21,729 nt of DNA, from contig JAQMWT010000287.1 of assembly GCA_029834535.1 (NCBI GenBank), positions 1-21,729 on the forward strand. The letters are read 5' to 3'. Shown here in pieces: positions 9,281 through 16,830 of the stretch. Under the pieces are notes generated by a model that was given only the letters and a program-made list of their open reading frames with translations, was not told the DNA's origin and did no database searches. The position numbers and the translations under genes are program-made. Origin of the DNA: Chrysophaeum taylorii. Lineage: Eukaryota > Sar > Pelagophyceae > Pelagomonadales > Pelagomonadaceae. Every line of letters starts with the position of its first letter. The first letter of the stretch is position 1.

Positions 9281-10547
9281 TTAGCAACACGGAGCTGACT
9301 TATGCTCAGGTTTCAATGCCACCGGAGGTGGATTCCGGTGCTGTTGAGTCACCGAAGCAGCTGCTCTCTCGGCAACGTCACGGAATAAATCGTTGACACC
9401 TTCCCTAAAGAGTGAGTCACATTAAGCATATGTCACATTGCAAACCCAGTTATTGCAGAGGTAAGATGTAGGGAGGCTCCCCATCCAGCACAAATGGCCC
9501 GACACTCGTCAAGGTTAGAGGATGATGCTTGTAGCATGTCAATCTTGTTCCCAGCAACAGCAATGACCACTCCCGGTTCAGCATATGCCACCAGATCTTT
9601 ATGCCATGTTTTAATGCCTTCCCAGGCCCCTTCCTTGCTTAAATCAAACACAATGATAGCGGCCATTGCACCTCGATAATACATAGGAGCCATGCTTCGA
9701 AACCGCTCCTGGCCAGCTGTGTCCCACAGCTGCAGGGTTACAGTCCGGCTATCAACCCCGTGCTCATTCTGTAACACATGAATCGTTAGCAAGCGTCATA
9801 AAACACTCGATACCACTATGGATAGCCTCTTCTGTAAGAATGATGCACCGATTGTTGGATTGGCCTAGTTGTTGTCATGTCGCGTACGGCCAGTAAACTT
9901 TACTCACAGTCAATGGAGCATCACCGTGACAAAAGCGTTCCGACAAGCTAGTTTTACCTAGAATTATTCAACAATCATGCACGTTTCAATTGGTTTCCTA
10001 TCCCTGACTAATTTCAACTCTAAGCACCATCCACAGTGACAACTATAACATGAAATTCTGGTAACTCAAGTAAATCCAGCATAGTACGGACATTCTGTTC
10101 ATTCATCTCGAAGCCACCAATTTAGCATCCACAAACAAAGTACACAGAAGCGTAACAGCTCGCAACCACCCACTAGTTAGAGATTGTGGTTGCAGTTACA
10201 AAGAACACAATATCGGGTGAGGCTTCGAGGGTAGACTTTAGAATGTCTACAACCTTCAGTAACCAGTCTTGTTGGATATTTATAGCACACAGAGCAGCGT
10301 GTGAAATGTGGGCAAATGAACAATAGTATCTAACCACATGGCTCAAAGCTACGCAGTTAACACCTGCATCCGTGTCACCTGTGAGGTGAATATTTGCACA
10401 TTTGGCTGTACTACACGGCGCTGGAATGCGTGCCAACGACAACGGTTTTGATTTCTGCGCGCAAAAACGTTCACAATTGTTCATACCATTAGACAACCAG
10501 CAAATCGTTTCTCGGCACACGCACCCAACATATTTCATGCAGTTCAC
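9281..10547 (-). CDS. Rab-family small GTPase (Rab5/Rab21/Rab22-like), five exons
   Basis: Small GTPase switching vesicle traffic; the APMYYRG and IGASF forms point to the Rab5/21/22 endosomal group. Proposed exons on the minus strand: 10547-10364, 9957-9908, 9864-9814, 9768-9446 and 9404-9281. All four introns are GT-AG and keep the frame. Visible motifs in order are GDTDAGKTS (P-loop, rebuilt across intron 1), PTIG with the switch-I Thr, WDTAGQERF (G3, catalytic Gln present), GNKID (G4) and TSAITG (G5, Lys of SAK replaced by Ile). The chain ends PCC, a double-cysteine geranylgeranylation signal for membrane anchoring. The start is uncertain: ATGs lie at 10547, 10538 and 10484, and the last gives a more usual N-terminus. 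Exon 1 is the least certain part because intron 1 is long. No stop or frameshift interrupts exons 2-5, so the gene looks functional. Confidence 0.8.
9405..9445 (-). other. intron 4 of the Rab gene (41 bp)
   Basis: Starts GTTTGC and ends CTTTAG on the minus strand. It splits a Gly codon after the G5 motif SAIT. Without splicing the frame stops four codons later; with splicing it continues into the DLFRDVAERA helix typical of Rab proteins and ends in Cys-Cys. Confidence 0.75.
9769..9813 (-). other. intron 3 of the Rab gene (45 bp)
   Basis: Starts GTATCG, ends GTTACAG, with TGCTAAC about 20 bases before the acceptor, a close match to the eukaryotic branch-point consensus. It lies between codons (phase 0) and joins the strand after PTIGASF to the strand before WDTAGQE. 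Confidence 0.75.
9865..9907 (-). other. intron 2 of the Rab gene (43 bp)
   Basis: Starts with the consensus donor GTGAGT, ends AACTAG, phase 0. Removing it joins the P-loop helix exon to the PTIG switch-I exon. Confidence 0.75.
9958..10363 (-). other. proposed intron 1 of the Rab gene (406 bp)
   Basis: Donor GTGTTA, acceptor TTCTAG, phase 1. It restores the P-loop GDTDAGKT exactly, with the Gly codon split across the junction. It is about ten times longer than the other three introns. The exon-1 frame stays open into it as far as 10173. A second piece at about 10044-10107 encodes HVIVVTVDG, so an alternative exon or an insertion inside the intron is possible. Confidence 0.55.
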
Positions 10548-10739
10548 GCGCAGAGATACTCAGACATCCCAATGGACTTCCACACGTGGGGTCAACACCG
10601 TGACAAAGGCACTAATCTCCTTTGCTATCTAGTATACAAAACCGGGGCAAACAGAGACTTTGCCAAATTAGGGGGGATTAAAGTTTCATATTTGATTAGG
10701 GCCGGCGCGGCAGGTGACAACACTCCCCACACACACCCC
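10548..10739. other. upstream region of the Rab gene, no gene recognised
   Basis: Short interval between the longest possible Rab start and the repeat motif abutting the Copia LTR. Any promoter would lie here, but no TATA-like or initiator element stands out. Confidence 0.3.
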
Positions 10740-10757
10740 CCTCTTAGCAGTCGACAT
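10740..10757 (-). repeat. dispersed 18-bp core motif, copy A (inverted)
   Basis: Reverse complement of ATGTCGACTGCTAAGAGG, with the flanking C/CA-rich tract on one side and TTTAAAGAC on the other. The same core occurs on the plus strand at 15904-15921, 16148-16165 and 17332-17349. This copy directly abuts the outer end of the Copia 3' LTR and lacks the TTTG/TCTG microsatellite that follows it in two of the other copies. Confidence 0.7.
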
Positions 10758-10762
10758 TTAAA

Positions 10763-10855
10763 GACAACAGGAGTGGGGCGTTACTCTAGCGATAAGGGAA
10801 TGACGTAGGGATACTGGATACGTGGTGCAGGGGTAAGTGTCATATCTTCCTCACA
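10763..10855 (-). repeat. Copia 3' LTR
   Basis: 93 bases matching 15529-15621 with two differences (at about 10800 and 10845). On the minus strand it starts TGTGAGG, the expected TG terminus. The last base of the usual CA end is changed. It lies about 215 bp upstream of the longest Rab reading frame in the same orientation, so LTR promoter activity could reach the gene; that is inference. Confidence 0.75.
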
Positions 10856-10979
10856 CAGGTGCTGGAAAAGAAAGAAAAGGGAAAAGGGGTAAGTGAGGTC
10901 CTCGCAACAGAGGAGAAGCTTGGAGGAAGACGTTAGGAGAGGCACTGTGGCAGAAAGAGACAGGAGATGTCGGGCGAAG

Positions 10980-11480
10980 TCACGAGGTGAGGTAACGAGC
11001 ACGAAGCCGGAGGAAGGGAGGAGCTTCCGTACTGCGGGTGAAGATATCGCTAAGGTTGTCAAGGCGGGGAATGTGTTGGAGATCAGTGATGTGGTTGCGA
11101 TGATATTCGGCGGTGCTGCAAAAGCGAATGTCAATATGGCGGGTGCGCCGCGTGAGACATTGGAGACGGACTTGGGTGACGGTGGTGCTATTATCGACAT
11201 ACATTAGTACCGTGTGAAGAGGGAGATCAAAGTCATCAAAAAGTTTGAGAAGCCAAGAGAGCTCAGCAGTAGCGGCGTAAAGAGCGAGCAATTCAGCTTC
11301 AAAAGAGGAGCGGGCGAGGAGGTACTGCGAGCGTGAGCAGTAGGCTATCATAGAGCCAGCAAGGAGAAAACAAAAACCAGTAGTGGAGTGGCGGTTATCA
11401 GTGTCGTCGGCCCAGCTGGAGTCGGAATAACCACAAGAGACGAAGGGTAGAATCGCGACCAAGAACAAGTGCAAGATTTT
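10980..11480 (-). pseudogene. Copia RNase H domain
   Basis: Minus-strand frame (open 11558-10980) that degrades the RNA strand of the RNA-DNA hybrid during reverse transcription. It shows the Copia RNase H signature: GYSDSSWADD (first catalytic Asp), RHSTTGFCF, ARSSFEAELLAL (catalytic Glu) and MYVDNSTT (next Asp), then RRTRHIDIR near the end. It is in a different frame from the upstream reverse transcriptase; the shift lies at about 11447-11480. The catalytic residues themselves are preserved. The frame ends at 10980, about 125 bases before the 3' LTR, normal for the end of a Copia polyprotein. Confidence 0.8.
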
Positions 11481-12540
11481 GAGAACCATTGAGATAACGA
11501 AGGGTATGGGATAAAGCGTGCCAGTGGGGTTTACCAGGATTGTGTGAAAAACGCGCACACTGATTGGCGGACCAAGTGATATCAGGGCGAGTCATGACGG
11601 AAATAAATAAAACACAGCCAACAATACGACGAAAAGGGATGCGTGCCATGAAGACGTGATCGGGAGAGCCAGGAGCAGGACAATCAGCCGCGGAAAGATG
11701 AAGACCTTTGGGAGCGGGAGTCAGTTCTGGTTTACTGTTGATGAAGCGATGTTCGGTAAGGATTTCACGGATAGCATGGGATTGGTCGATAGTGAGCGTG
11801 CCACGTGCGCGATCACGCGTAATGCGGAGACCAACGTAAGTGGTTAGATCAAGCTCGTTGACGTCCGTGAAGGTTCGGAAACGGAGGAAGAAGGCTTGGT
11901 AATGGCCAAGGCAATGACGAGGGTGCGCCACAAGAAGATCATCAACGACAAGAACGAGACGTAGGACAACGGTAGAATTAAGCACGAGCTTGTAACTGCA
12001 AGTGTCACCAGATCCGCGGACGAAGCCACAATCATTGACAAGGAAGCGTTCCAAATAAAGCCACCAATTACGACAAGCTTGTTGGCAACCATACCAAGAG
12101 CGACGGAGCTTGTAAACGATTTTGGAACCATCTGTGGGTTGGCGAGGAGCATAGCCTTCGGGTGGCCAGACATAGATGTCTTCGTCAATGGGAGCTTGGA
12201 TAAAAGCGGAGCTGACATCAAACTTGTGCAAATCCCAGTCATGAACAGCAACGCCAGACAGGGGCTTGTATGAAAGCAGAGATGACATCAACAGGACGGT
12301 ACGTGTCGTGGTGGGCAATGCCGTGAACCTGGGTTTAACCGCGGACAACGAGATGAGCATTGTACGATTTGAAGCTGCCAGATTCATACTTCTTGCGGTG
12401 GACCCACTTCAAAGGGCAGATGGTGCCAGAAAAGGTAGAAGGAATGCGAACAACATCCGAGCAACCGAGCTAACCGAGGGGATGATAGTCTTTGGCAATG
12501 GCTTGTAACCGACGTGCAGGATTTGGATGGGCTAGAGCTT
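11440..12540 (-). pseudogene. Copia reverse transcriptase, interrupted
   Basis: RNA-dependent DNA polymerase of the element. The main open piece (12387-11398) shows KFDVSSAFIQ (catalytic Asp, residue 57), the KLRRSWYGCQQACRNWW block, VVDDLL (residues 147-152, the YVDD box with Tyr changed to Val) and the C-terminal MTRPDITWS block. The N-terminal part upstream of 12387 is visible in minus-strand frames as PLKWVHRKKYESGS followed by a stop where RG-F-TQ is usual, so stops and frame changes break the fingers region. At the 3' end a frameshift separates it from RNase H. Both Asp of the catalytic pair are retained. It is clearly Copia and clearly not functional. Confidence 0.85.
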
Positions 12541-12650
12541 CGCGCAAATGAGGGGGAGTGAGAGCGCCGTCATCAATGTGTGGGCGAGACAGAGGGGGAG
12601 GAAGACATAATGAACTAACAAACGAAAGCGAGAATAATTAACGTACAGGG

Positions 12651-12722
12651 AATGACAAGATGACACAGAATCTAAGGGAATGACAAGATGACACAGAATC
12701 GACATGAGATGACACAGAATAA
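12651..12722. repeat. tandem repeat, about 27 bp, 2.5-3 copies
   Basis: Repeated GAATGACAAGATGACACAGA followed by short variable joints: two nearly perfect units and a shortened third. It lies inside the Copia linker region and gives a repeated ILCHL-type peptide on the minus strand. Confidence 0.7.
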
Positions 12723-12997
12723 ACAGTGCGTGGTAAAACGCCAGTAGTGTGGGTTTGAGTTGGTTCTCCATTTGTTTCTGAATAATGTGCGCTTTTTGTC
12801 GACTTTGCGCGGTCGGCTCCGTTTGGCTCGACTTTGTTTTGCATGCTTTTTGTGTTGTCGGCTCTGGGTGCCTCGACGTTGTTGTGCACTTTTCTGTGGG
12901 GGTGGTGGTTCTTCGGAGGGCATGGGCTCGGAGAATGGTCGGTTCGCGTGATGGGGTGATCAGTCCCAGTGAAACCGGCGCATTCTCATCAAACACA

Positions 12998-13076
12998 GGG
13001 GACAAGGGGGCAACAGCGGAAGAACAGGTGACAATCGGGCAACAGCAGGAACAGGTGACAATGGGGCAACAGTAGA
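12998..13076. repeat. tandem repeat, about 27 bp, 3 copies
   Basis: Units built on GGTGACAATSGGGCAACAG (S = C or G), the first unit more diverged (ggggacaagggggcaacag). On the minus strand it encodes repeated LLPxCHLF-type peptides in the Copia linker region. Confidence 0.65.
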
Positions 13077-13709
13077 CGAGAGCTTGGAAGCGTGATTCGA
13101 GAAAGTCGGAACAACGTTGAAGTTCCTGCGGTGGTTGACATTGCAGGAAATCTGATAAGCGAAACTGTCAGCAAAATCGAGGTCTGAAGAACAATAGCGA
13201 CAAAAGTGCCTGGGATGACGTGCGGTAGACGATTGGTGCCACTGAGAATCGCAGCGGGGCAAAGATAGCGGGAACACCGGCTTGTATATACGATGGCAGT
13301 GTACCAGACGTCTGATGAGAACGTGGCCTTTGCGCATATATGTTGCATGGTGACCAGGTTATGACGATGGTCGGAGTCGACAGAATCAAAAAAAAACAGG
13401 CGTAAACAGGGTTGATGCGAACGTTGGGTGTTTGGTTGTTGTGGCGCGAGCAAGTTGCCATGGGCACGACCGCGTCCTGTACGCGAAGATGGAAGACTTC
13501 GGACGCGCCAGCGTTGTAAGGAACGAACACGGGTAGACCAGGCTGCTGTATGCCAGCCTGCTGGGGCAGATAAGAAAGTTGCCCGTTTTCGCATTCGCAA
13601 GAACGAAGTTGCCATATGGGCCAACGTTGGAGGAGCAAGCGGCGATCTTTGCTCGTCATACTCGAAGAGACTGCGGTAGAAGGTGGCGATAGTGGCAAAA
13701 CAGTGGTGG

Positions 13710-13770
13710 CACGTAAGAACGTTGCAGATAGCGTCGCAGTGACACGTAAGAACATGGCAGATAGCGTCGC
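13710..13770. repeat. tandem repeat, 33 bp, 2 copies
   Basis: Two units starting CACGTAAGAAC at 13710 and 13743, each followed by a GGCAGATAGCGTCGC-like block. The 33-bp period is a whole number of codons (11). Confidence 0.65.
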
Positions 13771-14060
13771 GGGTGCGAAGCAGGGAATTCACGTCGATAG
13801 CAAAACCGAATTTTAAAGCTCAGAAAAGCGGCGAAAAGGCGATAGTGCGCGGAGGAGAACCACAACATTGTGTTGATACCGGAGATGAAGAAGCCGAATA
13901 ACACAGCAAAGAAGCGTCGGTCCAGGACCCCGAAGATGAGCGATCCAACCACAGAGGAAGCACGAAAGTTGCGCACGCGAAAAATGGACAGGCACAGCGT
14001 AGTTGTGGCGGGTGAAATGCGCGATGGAACGTGATTCGCTGGTTTTACCAAAACCGACAA

Positions 14061-14383
14061 GCACAACGAGGAGTGGATCAACGAATAGGTGAAAATGCAC
14101 AAAGGGGAGTGGATCAACGAATAGCAGAAAATGCAGAACGGGGAGTGGATCAACGAATAGCTGAAAATGCACAACGGGGAGTGGAGCAACGAATAGGCGA
14201 AAGACAGAACGAGGAGGGGAGCAACGACGAGGTGACAAGACAGAACGATGAGAGGAGCAACGACGAGGGGAAAATACAGAACGAGGAGAGAAGCAACGGC
14301 AATTGAAAATACAGAACAAGGAGGGGAGCAACGACGAGGTGAAAATACAGAACGAGGGGTTGAGCAATGAATAGCGGAAAATA
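14061..14383. repeat. minisatellite, 36-bp unit, nine copies
   Basis: Nine consecutive units of 36 bp (one of 35), at about 14061, 14097, 14133, 14169, 14205, 14241, 14277, 14312 and 14348, with a decayed tenth. The first four are most alike (cores such as GAGTGGATCAACGAATAG); later ones drift to GGAGCAACGACGAGG. 36 bp is 12 codons, so the unit keeps any frame: the plus strand gives an AQRGVDQRIGEN-type repeat, the minus strand an LFVDPLP-type repeat. It sits between Copia gag and the middle region. Confidence 0.85.
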
Positions 14384-14584
14384 CAGAACGAAGGGCGCCT
14401 GTCCAATGGGAGCTAACAAAAAAATCCACAACGAGGGGCTTCCGTGGGATGGGGTTGGTGATGTGCTTGCATCAGACATTCCGCGGTACACACGCTGACT
14501 TGGAATTATCTTGATTGGCAGAAAGGGGCAAATATGATGAGACAGAGTATCGGGAGGGGGATGTGAGACGGTGGGTGTGGCCGT
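14384..14584 (-). other. spacer between the Copia minisatellite and gag, nothing recognised
   Basis: A short stretch inside the Copia element between the 36-bp repeat and the gag C-terminus. No motif was identified. Confidence 0.3.
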
Positions 14585-15130
14585 TTAAGGCGGTGAAGGG
14601 GGTGGAATAGATGGTGGTATTAAGAAAAGCGGCGGAGTGGAACTATAATCAGTCAAGGTGGGAGTAGGCATAGGAGCAGAAAAGGTAGTGTTAGTGTTGG
14701 TGGTTTTGGGTTGGTGTTGTTGGGTGTTTTTGGCGTCATTGGCAGTGTGACGCTGTTGAGAAGAACGGCGATGGTGGGTAGCGCGTTGTCGTGGAATAGC
14801 TAGGAACTGAAACTTGCGGCAGTACCTCTTAAAGTGATCCTTGCAGCCGCCAAAATGACATTGGGTAGTGCGTCGGAATCGAGTAGAGCCAGGTTGTTGG
14901 GAAAGGGGAGCGTCTAGGGTAGGTCAGTTGGAAGAGTCTGAAGTCGGGGGTGTGGCTGACGACGCGGCGGATAGCGCGACGGTAGTGGATGTGCATTGGG
15001 CTTCTCGAGGGTACAACCACAGTCGTCGGTACGAAACGCGAGACGATAAAACAAAGCCAGTAAGTCGTGAAGCACGATGCACGTAGGCAAATGCGAGGAC
15101 ACACTCGAGGGTACGTCGGATCAGGTACAA
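14585..15130 (-). pseudogene. Copia gag C-terminal part with damaged zinc knuckle
   Basis: A minus-strand frame starting at 15130, with an internal TGA near 14924, continues to TAA at 14585-14587. At 14860-14819 it encodes CHFGGCKDHFKRYC, the place of the nucleocapsid CX2CX4HX4C knuckle that binds element RNA. The first Cys, the His and the last Cys have the correct spacing, but the second Cys position is Gly (codon GGC, one base from TGC). A Pro/Thr-rich tail follows and ends PPPSPP. Overlapping frames (15221-14829 and 15102-14914) hold other parts of gag, so frameshifts are present upstream. Confidence 0.6.
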
Positions 15131-15492
15131 TGCCGAGCAACTTGAACTCCGGTGATGAACGTGTTGAGGAAGTTCGCAAGATCATCAATATGGTTGCACA
15201 CCAGTGAATGGAGTGAAGCAATAGCGGATGGAGCTACGCGGTTCCCGTGGCCCATGTAGACATCGGTAATGCGCTTGTAAAGTCGCGTGAAGTTCGTGTC
15301 GCGGTTTTTTTGGATATCAACGTTGTTGCTTGATGCGAAATGCTTCTTCAGAGCAGCGAGATGCGCTGAAGGCATCAAGTTTGTGCGAAAGATTGCTAGC
15401 TTGAATTTCGATCGAGGACATGATAGACGACAACGAACCGAACATGTAGCAATGAACTGAAGCCGAGAAGGAGTCGCCACGAAGTCAAGCAC
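15121..15492 (-). pseudogene. Copia gag N-terminal part
   Basis: Minus-strand frame of 123 residues starting with ATG at 15492, 36 bases inside the 5' LTR and just past the candidate primer-binding site, where a Copia polyprotein begins. The chain is helical and moderately basic, with HIDDLANFLNTFITGV near the end, like the capsid part of Copia gag. It stops at 15121 and the sense continues in another frame, so gag is frameshifted. The assignment rests mainly on position between LTR, primer site and zinc knuckle. Confidence 0.5.
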
Positions 15493-15511
15493 AGGCTTGA
15501 TCGAAACGAAC

Positions 15512-15525
15512 GAACACTGCTGCCA
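15512..15525 (-). promoter_or_regulatory. candidate primer-binding site of the Copia element
   Basis: Two bases inside the 5' LTR the minus strand reads TGGCAGCAGTG. The TGG is what would pair with the CCA end of a tRNA, and the distance from the LTR is right. The tRNA was not identified. Confidence 0.4.
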
Positions 15526-15527
15526 TG

Positions 15528-15621
15528 TGACAACAGGAGTGGGGCGTTACTCTAGCGATAAGGGAGTGACGTAGGGATACTGGATACGTGGTGCAGGGGT
15601 AAGTGTCATAGCTTCCTCACA
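15528..15621 (-). repeat. Copia 5' LTR
   Basis: On the minus strand it starts TGTGAGGAAG and ends TTGTCA, so it has the TG...CA termini used by LTR integrases. It differs from the 3' LTR at two positions of 93, while the coding body holds many stops, which is notable (see findings). Confidence 0.75.
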
Positions 15622-15657
15622 GCTTTGGTTGAAAAAAAAACAGCACGGTGGCTATAT

Positions 15658-15811
15658 GTGTCATATGAACTATAATATTTGTTATATGTGAAATTTTAGT
15701 ATATTTAATTGTTATAAGTGTCATTACATGTACATAAAATGTTTTAAGTGTCACGTTTTTCTGTAAATTGTATTATGTGTCACAAATTGTATTTTAATGT
15801 TATAAGTGTCG
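15658..15811. repeat. AT-rich array with 29-30-bp period, six units
   Basis: GTGTCA or a one- or two-base variant occurs at 15658, 15688, 15718, 15748, 15777 and 15806: spacings 30, 30, 30, 29, 29. Between them is AT-rich sequence usually ending TTATAA or TTTTAA just before the hexamer. The units share the hexamer and its flank but little else, so the regular spacing, not overall identity, defines the array. A shorter copy lies at 17185-17250. Confidence 0.75.
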
Positions 15812-15846
15812 CGTGCTAACTTTTGTCCTAACTACTAATCGACAGA

Positions 15847-15851
<5 letters not shown>

Positions 15852-15881
<30 letters not shown>

Positions 15882-15921
15882 TTGTTTGTTTGTTTGTCTT
15901 TAAATGTCGACTGCTAAGAGG
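15852..15921 (+). repeat. TCTG/TTTG microsatellite plus dispersed motif, copy B
   Basis: After CTAACTACTAATCGACAGAT come tandem TCTG units, then TTTG units, then TCTTTAA and the core motif ATGTCGACTGCTAAGAGG (15904-15921), followed by a G-run and TGTGTGGGG. Read on the minus strand this is a unique end followed by AAAC/AGAC tandem repeats, the layout of a retroposon 3' tail. Confidence 0.7.
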
Positions 15922-16132
15922 GGGGGGTGTGTGGGGAGCATGAAGGATGTGGGTGGGTTTGTGGGGTATGAGGGATGTGCCTGACGGGCGGAGATAAGTA
16001 CGCGGGACCTAGTCGGGGTCATCGCCGAGGCGTGGGGCAGGCGAAGAGAGGACGGGCCCCGCCCGTAGGTCGTACGCATGCTGCCGCCGGACGTATGTGC
16101 GACAAAGGGTGACGTCCTGCTGGGATCGTTTG

Positions 16133-16174
16133 TTTGTTTGTCTTTAAATGTCGACTGCTAAGAGGGGGGTGTGT
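16133..16174 (+). repeat. dispersed motif, copy C
   Basis: A second motif copy (core 16148-16165), 244 bases after copy B, preceded by TTTG repeats and followed by G6 and TGTGTGG. Copies B and C are direct repeats flanking a GC-rich segment absent from the second segmental copy at 17.3 kb. Confidence 0.7.
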
Positions 16175-16227
16175 GGTTTGTTTGTTTGTCCCTCGATGTA
16201 GAGTAAGGATCAGGTAGGCGCGCGAGC

Positions 16228-16830
16228 CAGACAGTGATCCTCCAAGCCGTCTACGGCGACCTCGCAGACTGTTTCCACGACCCGCGGCGGCTCTTTCAGC
16301 GCGCCATTCTCACGCCCCGTCGAAACGATGTTGTCGATGCTGACAACGCGCGCATGACCGCGGCCTTTTGTTCCCGGAGACGAGGCGTCGGAGTTCTTTT
16401 CGGCCGACTAGGTTGGGTCGGAAGACGACGCCTCGCTCTCGAGAGTCGAGTTTTGAACTCCCCGACAACCAACGGCATGCTGACTTTGATCGCGAGCTTA
16501 AAGTCTTCGCAACCTCGACCTGTCGCACGGCTACTGCAACGGTACCAGATACATGATCGATCGTGTCGTTGTCACCGAGACTCCTCCAACCTGTATCCCT
16601 TAAGGCCCGCCGACGCCAAACGATCACCAAGAGCCAGGGCCAGACGCCCCGCGAGGTCGGCGTCCTCTTGGCGAAGCCCGTATTCTGCCACGTCCAGCTC
16701 TACGTGGCTCTCTGTCGATCGGCAACCCCGAGGATACCCTCTTCTGGGTCGACGACTCCACCCTACCCCACACGTGCTGCGCAATACCGATAAGCCCCCT
16801 CCCGGCGTCTACACGCGCACTATAGGTGAA
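16228..16830 (+). pseudogene. Helitron-type (Pif1-like) helicase, C-terminal fragment
   Basis: C-terminal end of a Rep-helicase of the kind encoded by Helitron rolling-circle transposons. Seen in order on the plus strand in changing frames: LFQRAILTPR...DADNARM (about 16288-16360, the helicase block before the PGD segment), VPGDEASEFFSAD followed by a stop, LNSPTTNGM, then NLDLSHGYCNGTRYM (about 16512-16553, the LRNLD..GLCNGTR block), and finally ITKSQGQTPREVGV with PVFCHVQLYVALCRSA (about 16623-16720, helicase motif VI). At least three frameshifts and a deletion between the last two blocks make it non-functional. The Rep endonuclease and helicase motif I are absent. No CTRR-type Helitron 3' end was identified. 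Confidence 0.75.

Larger units (their letters stand above)
12541..14030 (-). pseudogene. Copia middle region (protease-integrase-linker remnant), no intact domain
   Basis: Where a Copia element should carry protease and integrase, this stretch shows only overlapping broken minus-strand frames (13005-12532, 13337-12960, 13755-13168, 13792-12989). The piece near 13000 contains VFDENAP, which resembles the linker between integrase and reverse transcriptase. Short segments near 13290-13170 faintly resemble the C-terminal integrase block, but no HHCC or D,D,E residues could be placed. Three small tandem repeats lie within it. Much of integrase appears to be lost or scrambled. Confidence 0.4.
10763..15621 (-). 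mobile_element. Ty1/Copia LTR retrotransposon, full-length but decayed
   Basis: A 4.86-kb unit bounded by direct repeats at 10763-10855 and 15528-15621, with Copia-type domains on the minus strand in the Copia order: gag (15492-14585), middle region, reverse transcriptase (about 12540-11440) and RNase H (about 11480-10980). The length is normal for Copia, but the LTRs are unusually short. Every domain has frameshifts or stops, so it cannot act alone. No target-site duplication was found at the outer edges (left TTTAAA, right GCTTT), which suggests later rearrangement or insertion into a repeat. Confidence 0.8.

Noticed and set aside
14031..14306. Plus-strand ORF with a 12-residue repeat as an antigen-like repeat protein
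   Set aside because: The unit is a codon multiple, so open frames arise on both strands; the host Copia element is coded on the minus strand.
15658..15811. Regular 30-bp spacing suggesting a CRISPR array
   Set aside because: Only a hexamer and its AT-rich flank are conserved, there are no long identical repeats with unique spacers, no cas genes, and the window is eukaryotic.
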